Of a stretch of 64,000 bases of DNA, positions 56,421-64,000 are shown piece by piece (within the stretch, counting starts at the first letter, position 1; the number at the start of each line of letters is the position of its first letter). The notes under the pieces were generated by a model. It was not told the DNA's origin. It was given only the letters and a program-made list of their open reading frames with translations, and did not search any database. Position numbers and translations under genes: made by a program. Origin of the DNA: Streptoalloteichus hindustanus (lineage in GTDB: Bacteria; Actinomycetota; Actinomycetes; Mycobacteriales; Pseudonocardiaceae); the NCBI RefSeq assembly GCF_900129375.1, contig NZ_FQVN01000011.1, forward strand, positions 62,001 to 126,000, read 5' to 3'.

Positions 56421-58535
56421 GTGGCTCGACTGGCGATCGCCAAGGACTTCCTCGCCGACTTCGCGCGACTGGAGAAGCACCTCCAGAAAGCCGTTCAGGA
56501 CGCCTTCGACAAGTTCGCCCAGCACACACACGCTGGCCTGCACCTGGAGCCGCTCAACAACTCCAGGGACCCACGCATCAGGACCATCCGGATCAACCAG
56601 CAGTACCGCGGTGTCGTGCTGGCCCCCGAGAACGGAGGCGAGCACCTACTGCTGAAGGTGATGAACCACGACGACGCGATCGCCTACGCGGTGAGCCGCC
56701 GGTTCACCGTCAACGAGGCGATCGGCGTTCTTGAGGTGCGGGACCAGGAGGCGTTGGAGGACATCGAGCCCGCGTTGCGGCAGGCCGCCGAGAAGACCGA
56801 GCGGCGGCTCTTCGACGACGTCTCGGACAGCGACCTCGTCCGACTCGGCATCGACCAGGCGGTCCTACCGCTGGTTCGCGTCCTGTCCACCGAGTCCCAC
56901 CTCGACGCCCTGGCACCGCTCCTGCCGTCACCCCAGCACGACGCCCTGGTCGCACTCGCCTCCGGGATGACGCCGGAGGAGGCATGGGCCGAGGTCAGCA
57001 AGCACATGCCGACCGCGGAGCCGCCCGAGCACATCGACCCGACGGACCTCGCCTCGGCGATCGAGAGGACGCCCGACCAGTACGTCATGGTCTCCGGGCC
57101 GGAGGACCTGGCCGAGATCCTGGCGCACCCCTTCGCCGCCTGGCGGATCTTCCTGCACCCCCGACAGCGCTCGATCGCCTATCGCGAGTCCTACCGCGGC
57201 CCGGCCCTGGTCACCGGTGGCGCGGGCACCGGAAAGACCGTGACGGCCGTGCACCGCGCCGCGTTCCTGGCCGAACGCGCGACCACGGCCGAGGACGAGC
57301 CCCGCATCCTCGTCACGACCTACACCCGCAACCTCGCCGAGGCCCTGCAGGGCCAGCTCGCGATGCTGGTCTCCGACGAGGTCGTCGAATCGCGAATCGA
57401 AGCGTCCAATGTGGACCGTCTTGCCTATCAGGTCATCACGGAGGCGCACGGCAGGCAGCCCGACGTCGCCGACAACGACACCATGAACCGCCTGTGGGAC
57501 CAGGCCGCCGCGCTCATCGGCGGGGAGTTCAGCCCCTCGTTCCTGTGGCGCGAGTGGGAACAGGTCATCCTCGCCCAGCAGATCCACGACCTTCCCGGCT
57601 ACGTGGAGTGTCGGCGTCGCGGTCGTGGCAGGGGCCTCAACACCGCGCAGCGGGGGCGGGTGTGGACGGCGATCGGGCATGTGCTCGCCGAGCTGCGCCG
57701 TTCGGGGCAGCGAACCCATCACCAGATCGCCGACGAGGCCGCCCGCATCCTCAACGAGCGCGCGGAAAAGCCCTACCGGCACGTGATCGTGGACGAAGGC
57801 CAGGACCTGCACCCCGCGCAGTGGCGGTTGTTGCGGGCTGCGGTCGCGCCGGGCCCTGACGACCTGTTCATCGTCGCCGACCCCAACCAGCGCATCTACG
57901 ACCACCGCGTGTCGTTGGAAGCCCTGGGCATCCGCGTGGTGGGCCGCAGCTACAAGCTGACCATCAGCTACCGCACGACCCAGGAGATTCTGAGCTGGTC
58001 GGTGGGCGTGCTCAACGGCAACGCCGCCACCGGCCTGAACGACGAGCCGGACACCCTTGCCGGCTACCGGTCCCCCATGCACGGCCGCCGCCCCGTGGTT
58101 CGCGGGTTTCCCAGCCGCGCCGCCGAACTCGACGCGCTCGTGGACCAGGTGCGCGTGTGGCTGGACTCGGGCGTGGAACCCCAGGCCATCGCCATCGCCG
58201 CCCGGTTCGGTTGGCGGGTGCGGGAAGCACGGGACGCGTTGGAGCGGGCCGGCATTCCCACCGCGAGCAGCCGGGCCAAGGACGCGGACGGAGTGCGCGC
58301 GGGCAGCATGCACTCGATGAAGGGCCTGGAGTTCCGGTGCATCGCGGTGATCGGCGTCGACGAGGACGACGTGCCCGCGACCAAGTTCCTGACCAGCCCG
58401 GAGGAGGACCCGGTCGCGCACCAGCAGGACCTGCAACGGGAGCGCTGCCTCCTGTTCGTCGCCGCGACCCGCGCCCGCGACATGCTCGCGATCTTCCACC
58501 AGACGGGGAAAGCGAGTCCCTTCCTGAAGGCGTGA
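56421..58535 (+). CDS. RelE/ParE-like domain fused to a UvrD-type helicase
   Basis: 704 aa from a GTG at 56421 close to a GGGGGA sequence (GTG at 56403 also possible). Residues 1-85 read as a RelE-family fold (FLADFARLEKHLQKAVQDAFDKF, then IRTIRINQQYRGVVL and KVMNHDDAIAYA). Then comes a SF1A helicase with Walker A VTGGAGTGKTVTAVHRA (about 264-280), HVIVDEGQDLHP (about 470) and HSMKGLEFRCIAVIG (about 640). The RelE part lacks an obvious antitoxin partner. It is divergent from drmD across a 141-bp spacer, a place where such fusions recur near class 1 DISARM. Probably accessory. Confidence 0.85.
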   Translation: MARLAIAKDFLADFARLEKHLQKAVQDAFDKFAQHTHAGLHLEPLNNSRDPRIRTIRINQQYRGVVLAPENGGEHLLLKVMNHDDAIAYAVSRRFTVNEAIGVLEVRDQEALEDIEPALRQAAEKTERRLFDDVSDSDLVRLGIDQAVLPLVRVLSTESHLDALAPLLPSPQHDALVALASGMTPEEAWAEVSKHMPTAEPPEHIDPTDLASAIERTPDQYVMVSGPEDLAEILAHPFAAWRIFLHPRQRSIAYRESYRGPALVTGGAGTGKTVTAVHRAAFLAERATTAEDEPRILVTTYTRNLAEALQGQLAMLVSDEVVESRIEASNVDRLAYQVITEAHGRQPDVADNDTMNRLWDQAAALIGGEFSPSFLWREWEQVILAQQIHDLPGYVECRRRGRGRGLNTAQRGRVWTAIGHVLAELRRSGQRTHHQIADEAARILNERAEKPYRHVIVDEGQDLHPAQWRLLRAAVAPGPDDLFIVADPNQRIYDHRVSLEALGIRVVGRSYKLTISYRTTQEILSWSVGVLNGNAATGLNDEPDTLAGYRSPMHGRRPVVRGFPSRAAELDALVDQVRVWLDSGVEPQAIAIAARFGWRVREARDALERAGIPTASSRAKDADGVRAGSMHSMKGLEFRCIAVIGVDEDDVPATKFLTSPEEDPVAHQQDLQRERCLLFVAATRARDMLAIFHQTGKASPFLKA

Positions 58536-58611
58536 CGCGTCGTCCCACCCTCCCGACAGACGTGGTCGGCACCGCTGACCACCCCGCCTACGGCGATGAG
58601 GACCGAGAAGA

Positions 58612-60603
58612 ATGCCCGTCGAGAAGACCGAGCGAGACGTCACGACGTTGGTCGGCCAGATCTCCGGTGGCGAGATCCGGCTGCCCGAGATCCAGCGGGG
58701 CTACGTCTGGAAGCCGACCCAGGTCGCGCGGCTGGTCGAATCCCTCTATCGCGGCTATCCGACGGGCTCGCTGTTGTTCTGGCAGACCACCGAGACGCCG
58801 CAGACCAGAGAGGCGGCGACCGGAACACCACAGGCGACGGCAGCTGTCCTTCCGCTGTACCTCCTGGATGGTCAGCAGCGGCTCACATCGCTGCACCGGG
58901 TCCTCACCGACCACCCCGACGCCCAGGTCGTCTTCAACGTGGAGACCGAGGCCTTCCAGAACCAGAGCGCGACCACCGCCAAGGACCCGCGCTGGATCAA
59001 GGTGCACGAGGTCCTGCGGCCCGGGGCGAAGCAGTTCCCGCTCATCCAACGGCTGCACGAGGCCGTGCCCGCACTCGACCCCGACGTCGTCGGCGAGCGG
59101 ATCGGCCAGCTCGCGGCGGTTCGGAGCCGGCGCTTCCACATGGAGATCCTGACCGACTTCCCGTACGAGGAGGTGGCGCAGATCTTCGTGCGGGTCAACA
59201 GTGGCGGCCAGCGGCTCCGGACCACCGACCTCTCCCTCGCCACGCTGTCGGCACGGTGGCCGGGCATCCTCGGCAAGCTGGAGGACGAGGCCGACTACTG
59301 GGCCCGCCGCGACTACCCGGACCTCGACGTCACCTTCCTCACCCGCGCGCTCACCGGCGCCGTGCTCGGTCGTGGCCTCAACGCCTGGTCCCACGGGAAG
59401 CTGGTGGCAGCAAGCGACGAGGCTCTTGAGCAGGGCTGGCGGACCGTCCAACGCGGACTGCGCCACCTCGTTCCGCTGCTGCGGGAGAACCTTGGCGTTG
59501 ACCACAGTGGACTCATCCCTTCCCACGTGGCGTTGCTGCCGTTGATCGTTTTCCTCGGGGAACGTCCCGACGAACCGCTCGGCGCCGACACGACCAACGC
59601 GGTGCTCTACTGGTTCCTGGTCGCGACGATCCGCGCTCGGTACAGCGGTTCCACCGACACGCGTCTCGGGCAGGACATTCCCGCCACCCGGGAACCCGAG
59701 CCCATCAAGCGGCTTCTCGCCAACCTGGGGGCGTTGGACACCCGCGTCGAGGTCACGGCCAACGACCTCCAGGGGCGCAACTACGGAAGCCCCTACTTCT
59801 TCCTCAGCTATCTGGTAGCGAGGCGGGCCAACGCCACCGACTGGTGGTACGGCACCAGCATCTCCGCGAACGCCGAGGGCAGCCAGAAGCTGGAGTACCA
59901 CCACATCCACCCCCAGTCGACGCTGCGGAACCACCCGAACGGCTACGGCAAGGGCGAGATCAACGAGATGGCGAACCTGGCGTTCATCTCCGCCAGGGCG
60001 AACCGCAAGATCAGCAACCGGTCGCCGAAGCTGTACTTCCCCGAGCTGGACCCCGCGGATCTCGCCGCGCACTTCGTGCCTCTCCAGGAGGAACTGCGCG
60101 ACGCGTCGGCCTACCGCGAGTTCCTCGTCGCCCGCCGCACCCTGCTGGCCGAGACGATGACGGCACTGCTCGACCGGTTCCGACCATCCTGGGTGGCCCC
60201 GCTCGGCGGGTCTGCCGACCCGCTCGCCGGCCGCTCCCTGGAGTTCCAGCTCTACCGCGGACAGGCACAGACCGATGGGAGCCTCGTCGTCACGGCGCGC
60301 ACCGGGACCGACGAGTGGTCCGCCGCGCTCGGCCTCGCCGACCTGGAGTCGGCACTGCGAGCCGCGGAATCCGGCCTCGACAGCGACGTCGACATCGCCG
60401 GTGAGATCGTGCCGGTGCGGGTGGACCACGAGGACGTGGAGATCCTTATGGGCCCCTTCCTCGTCAGCGGCAGCATGGCCGAATGGAAGCAGACCCTGGA
60501 CCGGGAGCGGGCGGACGCGCTGCCGTGGTCGAAGTACCCGGTCATCGACCCAAGACCTTGGCGCGGTGAACGAGTCCGCTTTCCCGTGGCCAACGTGGAC
60601 TGA
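58612..60603 (+). CDS. GmrSD-type protein (DUF262 + HNH)
   Basis: 663 aa. The DUF262 domain shows IRLPEIQRGYVWKPTQVARLVESLYRGYP and the ParB-like nucleotidase motif DGQQRLTSL at 86-94. A C-terminal HNH nuclease region has EYHHIHPQSTLRNH and EMANLAFISARANRKISN (about 425-470). Such single-chain GmrSD proteins restrict modified DNA using NTP. It lies 76 bp after the RelE-UvrD gene in the same direction, so both may share a transcript. How it avoids the host's DrmMI-methylated DNA is an open question. Confidence 0.88.
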   Translation: MPVEKTERDVTTLVGQISGGEIRLPEIQRGYVWKPTQVARLVESLYRGYPTGSLLFWQTTETPQTREAATGTPQATAAVLPLYLLDGQQRLTSLHRVLTDHPDAQVVFNVETEAFQNQSATTAKDPRWIKVHEVLRPGAKQFPLIQRLHEAVPALDPDVVGERIGQLAAVRSRRFHMEILTDFPYEEVAQIFVRVNSGGQRLRTTDLSLATLSARWPGILGKLEDEADYWARRDYPDLDVTFLTRALTGAVLGRGLNAWSHGKLVAASDEALEQGWRTVQRGLRHLVPLLRENLGVDHSGLIPSHVALLPLIVFLGERPDEPLGADTTNAVLYWFLVATIRARYSGSTDTRLGQDIPATREPEPIKRLLANLGALDTRVEVTANDLQGRNYGSPYFFLSYLVARRANATDWWYGTSISANAEGSQKLEYHHIHPQSTLRNHPNGYGKGEINEMANLAFISARANRKISNRSPKLYFPELDPADLAAHFVPLQEELRDASAYREFLVARRTLLAETMTALLDRFRPSWVAPLGGSADPLAGRSLEFQLYRGQAQTDGSLVVTARTGTDEWSAALGLADLESALRAAESGLDSDVDIAGEIVPVRVDHEDVEILMGPFLVSGSMAEWKQTLDRERADALPWSKYPVIDPRPWRGERVRFPVANVD

Positions 60604-60634
60604 CCACATCAGCTGCCCAGGAGTCCGCACCGGG

Positions 60635-60877
60635 TCAGGAGGTGGCGAAGAGGGCGACGACCCTGACGACGCACAGGGCGAGGAAGGCCACCGGAGCGGC
60701 GAGCCACCGAACGTCCATGCGGTGCAGGATCAACGGGATGGCCTGCACGAACAACACGAGGAGCGCCAGGAATCCCGCGGCCGTCACGAAGAGGAGACTG
60801 CCGGCGAACCTGTCGGAGGGTTTGGCGCCGGACGGGAAGAACGACCAGACAAGCGGCACCGCGGCGAGGGCGAGCAA
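60635..60877 (-). CDS. Small three-helix membrane protein (start uncertain)
   Basis: 80 aa with three hydrophobic segments. The only in-frame starts are TTG at 60877 or CTG further up, before an in-frame stop; an ATG with better context at about 60922 is one frame off. Either a TTG start or a frameshift is required. Function unknown. Confidence 0.4.
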   Translation of the reverse strand: MLALAAVPLVWSFFPSGAKPSDRFAGSLLFVTAAGFLALLVLFVQAIPLILHRMDVRWLAAPVAFLALCVVRVVALFATS

Positions 60878-60996
60878 CAGACAACACAGGCCCTTCAGGA
60901 CGATGAGGCCGGCGCCGCCGTCTCATGGCGGTGTCCGGTCTGTCCGCTCTCCCTGGCCCAGGGACACGATTCCTCCCGCTGTGGTGGCCGAACTCG

Positions 60997-62384
60997 TCAT
61001 CGAAGCGCTTCCCGCGCCTGGGGTAATTCCCGTTGGAAGTTGTTCGCGTAGCCCTGGGCGTCCGGACCCCGCCAGTAGAGGCCGCCGTTGTAGCGCGCCG
61101 CCAACTCACGCCGTTGCTCTGGCGTCATCCCGTCCGGATCGGTGAGCGCGAAATCGCTGGACTGTTTCAGCTCCGCGAGGTGCTTGGCCGCGACGAAGAC
61201 GCTCTCCTTGGGGTTGACCAGCGACGCGATGACCTCACCGCGCTGTTCCTCGGAGAGGTGGGCGGGGTCGTAGCCGAGAGTCTCCGCCGCCCGATGGACC
61301 TGGATGGCCATCGGGCCCATACGAGGTCTGGTCGGGTTCCCCCGCCAGCTTCCACGGTCGCATTCCACCCGGCAGGTTCTTCCGCGCCCAGTCGGTCGTG
61401 TCGTCCATCCACATGGGCTTGCCGCCCACCTCCTGGAAAGCGATTCCGGCGACGACATCGGCCGGTAAGCCGTACTTCGCGGCCGCGGCCTTGATGACCT
61501 CCCTGTTGTCCCTGATCCACCGCTGTCGGAACTGGTCCTCGGTCTCGCCGACGCCCACCTGCCAGCGGGCGAAGTCGGCCGTGCCCCAGGTGAGGTTGCC
61601 GCCGGGCAGCCGGGCCGCGTGGTCCCGCACCTCCCGGAGAGTCGTGGACACCAGGCCGGTGGCCGCCGGTCTGGTGGCCTCGGGAATCTCCCCCACGCCG
61701 GAGAGCCGGACGTTCGGGCCGTGCCGCGCCTCGGCCATCTCCTGCCGGATTCCCGGGGTTGAGCTGATGATCGACTCGGCCTTGGCGGAGTCCGCGCGGT
61801 AGTCCGGGAGCATGGCGTGGGCCTGCCCCGAGGACGGGGAGGCAGTGGTCGCGTGCGGCCAGCTCGATGCGCCGGGCCTCGTCGAAGGCGCTGCTGATCT
61901 CGGTCGACAGCCGGTCGCCCTCCGCCCGAACCGCGCTGTCGATCGTGAGCGGGTCGGACAGCGCGTCCCAGACGCCCGTGGTCCGCGTGATGTCCTCCCA
62001 CTGGCGCAGTGGCTCGGCGTCGTCGAAGGCGGGCGTGTGGCCGGACTGGTAGCGCTTCAGGAGTTCCCTGAGGCGATCCTGCTTCCGCTCCCCCTCCTCG
62101 AGACGGTCCTTCGCGCGTTTCAGCTCCCGCCCGTACTCGTCGAGCGCATCTCCCGCCTTCCGGAAGGCGGTCGCCAGGTGCTGCAGAAGAGTGACGGACT
62201 CGTCAAGCTTCCGGTCGTAGATCTCGTGCCCCCGCCCCACCCATTCAGTTCCGCTCCGCACCTGCCCGAAGTCCGGGGGCGCCGACTGGATGGCCCGGTT
62301 CACCCGTCTGTATTCCTCGGCGTTGACGTCCACCATTCCTGGGTCCGCCTCGGCGAGGTACTTCACGTCGCCCCAGTACGCCAT
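60997..62384 (-). pseudogene. WXG-like / lysozyme-like secreted protein, two frameshifts
   Basis: The product begins MAYWGDVKYLAEADPG (ATG 62384) with a WXG100-like helical region (YDRKLDESVTLLQHLATAFRKAGDAL) and continues in a second frame (MLPDYRADSAKAESIISS; AAAAKYGLPADVVAGIAFQEVGGKP, a lytic-transglycosylase/lysozyme-like catalytic block) and in a third (PMAIQVHRAAETLGYD to EALR). The frame changes fall near 61835 and 61320, both equivalent to one extra base. Rejoined it would be about 460 aa. Two lesions argue for a true relic. It follows the WXG-like gene 36 bp upstream, so it was probably an ESX-type substrate. Confidence 0.7.
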
Positions 62385-62419
62385 GCCCGCCCCCAAGAGG
62401 GACTGACGAAAAACACGTC

Positions 62420-62758
62420 TCAGCGCCGCTCGGGTGGAACAAGGGTTGTCTCCAGCAGGAAGCTGTCCATGTTCTGCTGGACCTTCTCGTCAACGACCGC
62501 GTGCTCCCGGCCTGTCTCGCGGAGCTTCGTCGCCAGCGCACCCAACAACACCACCGCGTCCTGGAACTGGTCGAACGCGAACGCGGTGAACCGCTCGGCC
62601 TGCCCACCGACGTCCAGCGGAGCCCGTGGCGCCCGTGCCCTGGTCGCCAACTCGACGTCAGGGCGAGCCGCCTCCAGATAGCCGGCGATTTTGACAAGCA
62701 CATTCGCGTTATGGTTGATCGGCGCCGGTCTGCTCGTGAAGCCCTCCGTCACGGTCAA
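62420..62758 (-). CDS. Small WXG100/ESX-like helical protein
   Basis: 112 aa from a GTG preceded by GAGGGGG. Mostly helical, with FTAFAFDQFQDAVVLLGALATKLRETG in the C-terminal half, typical of the small partner encoded before a polymorphic-toxin-like or ESX-secreted protein. No WxG motif is seen, so the assignment rests on gene order and helical pattern. Confidence 0.55.
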   Translation of the reverse strand: MTVTEGFTSRPAPINHNANVLVKIAGYLEAARPDVELATRARAPRAPLDVGGQAERFTAFAFDQFQDAVVLLGALATKLRETGREHAVVDEKVQQNMDSFLLETTLVPPERR

Positions 62759-63051
62759 CCCCCTCGACCACGACCCCGTCGGCGCGAGCGACGGTATCCC
62801 CGCGCAAGGGAATTCACCTTATCGGACGGGTCACAATAGCCTAACCCGCCCGGCGGGGACCCGACCGGCGCCTACCGGAGCCATCCTCTGGAGCAGCTCA
62901 CCACGTCGACCAACCTTTTCGCAACCTGTTGCGGAGAGGGAAACGAACTCCGTCACGGCAATAAGCAACGCTCTCCCGCAGCAATTCTCTTTCCGCTCCG
63001 GAAATTCGGAGTCGAACTCGCGTTCTTGTCCAGGGTGGGGTTTCGTTCGGG
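62759..63051. other. Intergenic region before the WXG-like gene
   Basis: About 290 bp with relatively AT-rich stretches near 62810-62840 and 62930-63020. No gene supported. Confidence 0.4.
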
Positions 63052-64000
63052 TCACGGGGCGAGGTCGGCGAGGAGGAGGCCGCTGCGGGGTTTGGGGGTG
63101 AAGTAGGTGGCCTTGCGGGGCATCGTGCGGTGTTGGGCGTGGACCGCGAGGACGTCGGAGTAGGGGACGGGCGCGAGGAGCAGGAGCGCGTCGGCGTCGT
63201 CCGGGAGGCGGGCGGGGTCGGGCAACTGCGGGGCGGGCAGCGCTCGCACCTGGGGGCCGGCGGGGTCGACACCGAGGGCCTCGGCGAGGAGCAGGCGTTC
63301 GACGACGGAGTGGTCGATGCGCGGGCGGGGCTCGTGGGCGCCGGGCGGAGGGAGCTCGATCTCGACGGCGCCGGCGCGGGTCACGGCGACAACGCGTCCG
63401 GGCCGGTCAGGCACGCGGGGATGCGTCGGGTGGAGCGTGAGGCCGGCGGCGCGCCAGGAGTCGGCGACGGCCTCCGGCGTCAGGCCGGTGCCGCGCAGAA
63501 CCCGGTGGATCGAGCCGATGCGCAGGTCCGGCCCGCCGGTCACGAGCGCCAGCATGCCGCCGAGCCCGGCGGCTGCCGCGGCGGCGACCCGGTGGTTGCC
63601 GTCGGCGACCAGGAGGGGGTGGGCGGCGGCCGCGGCGAGCACGGCGTCGCGGTCCGGTCCGGGACCGAGCAGCCACAGCCGGTGCTCACGGCCACCTGAG
63701 TCCACTGTGGACACGGTTGGGACGCAGACTTCCGCGGTGGCGCGGCGAACCGCGTCGGTCAGCTCGTCTCCACCGGCCATCGGCACGAGCAGGGCCGCGC
63801 TCGTGGCGCAGCCGAGTCCACTGAGGACGGACGCGCGCTCGGCGACCACGTCGGCGTAGACCTCCTCGGTGTGCCGGACACGGGCGAACCCGTCGGCGCC
63901 GACGGCGGCCGGGTCGACCAGGCACAGCACGCCGGACGCGGTGCCGTCCGGGCCGGTGACGGTGTAGGGCGCGACGACGTCGTCGAAGCGGCGGTAGTGC
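63052..64000 (-). CDS. DUF1015 domain protein (runs off right edge)
   Basis: The frame stays open to the window end, so the N-terminus is missing; the visible part is 316 residues. Typical DUF1015 features: HYRRFDDVVAPYTVTGPD near the left, HPLLVADGNHRVAAAAAAG in the middle, SVVERLLLAEALGVDP, and the ending RTMPRKATYFTPKPRSGLLLADL. It belongs to a large soluble family, possibly ATP/GTP-related, of unknown biochemical role. Confidence 0.9.
   Translation of the reverse strand, partial: HYRRFDDVVAPYTVTGPDGTASGVLCLVDPAAVGADGFARVRHTEEVYADVVAERASVLSGLGCATSAALLVPMAGGDELTDAVRRATAEVCVPTVSTVDSGGREHRLWLLGPGPDRDAVLAAAAAHPLLVADGNHRVAAAAAAGLGGMLALVTGGPDLRIGSIHRVLRGTGLTPEAVADSWRAAGLTLHPTHPRVPDRPGRVVAVTRAGAVEIELPPPGAHEPRPRIDHSVVERLLLAEALGVDPAGPQVRALPAPQLPDPARLPDDADALLLLAPVPYSDVLAVHAQHRTMPRKATYFTPKPRSGLLLADLAP

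Overview
High-GC actinobacterial chromosome segment. The gene content and codon use (leaderless-type starts, GTG starts, snapalysin, XRE/DUF397 pairs, WXG-like proteins, a DnaE1-type polymerase) suggest the Pseudonocardiaceae (Saccharothrix/Actinosynnema/Lentzea-like), although no gene here fixes the genus. The window starts inside a PadR-type regulator and ends inside a DUF1015 gene, both on the minus strand.

Layout. 1-3.6 kb: PadR regulator, divergent carotenoid oxygenase plus a membrane protein, a small zinc-ribbon-like protein, and a FhuF-like Fe-S protein. 3.6-10.9 kb: a tightly overlapping minus-strand type I-E CRISPR effector operon (cas3-cse1-cse2-cas7-cas5-cas6e) with no cas1, cas2 or array in the window. 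11.0-17.2 kb: OsmC-like protein, group-2 sigma factor, snapalysin-type metalloprotease, HAD phosphatase, a stretch of decayed IS5-family remnants, and a HEAT-repeat protein. 17.2-31 kb: ordinary chromosomal genes, namely a zinc alcohol dehydrogenase, a SAM methyltransferase, two NarL-type two-component pairs, a SnoaL-like protein, dnaE, tRNA-Pro(GGG), and the cmk-acyltransferase-der operon.

31.4-60.6 kb is a defence island. Its core is a class 1-like DISARM set on the minus strand (drmD, drmMI, drmA, drmB), but no drmC (phospholipase D) is visible. Three cassettes break it up. The first is an XRE/DUF397 regulator pair with a divergent 104-aa gene that leads into drmAB. The second is a plus-strand DUF4365 nuclease-like gene translationally coupled to a 376-aa protein of unknown function. 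The third is a pair of large SF1 helicases, one interrupted by a frameshift at a G5 tract and one fused to a Vsr/DUF559-type endonuclease. Divergent from drmD lie a RelE-like/UvrD fusion helicase and a GmrSD-type DUF262-HNH protein. If expressed together, these proteins would supply DNA methylation, several translocases and several nucleases, which fits a multilayer restriction system; the combination is the most interesting feature of the window.

60.6-64 kb: a small membrane ORF, a WXG-like protein followed by a two-frameshift relic of a WXG/lysozyme-like secreted protein, and DUF1015. Hairpin terminators or inverted repeats mark many gene boundaries and are listed individually. All assignments are from reading the sequence and family knowledge; no database search was run.
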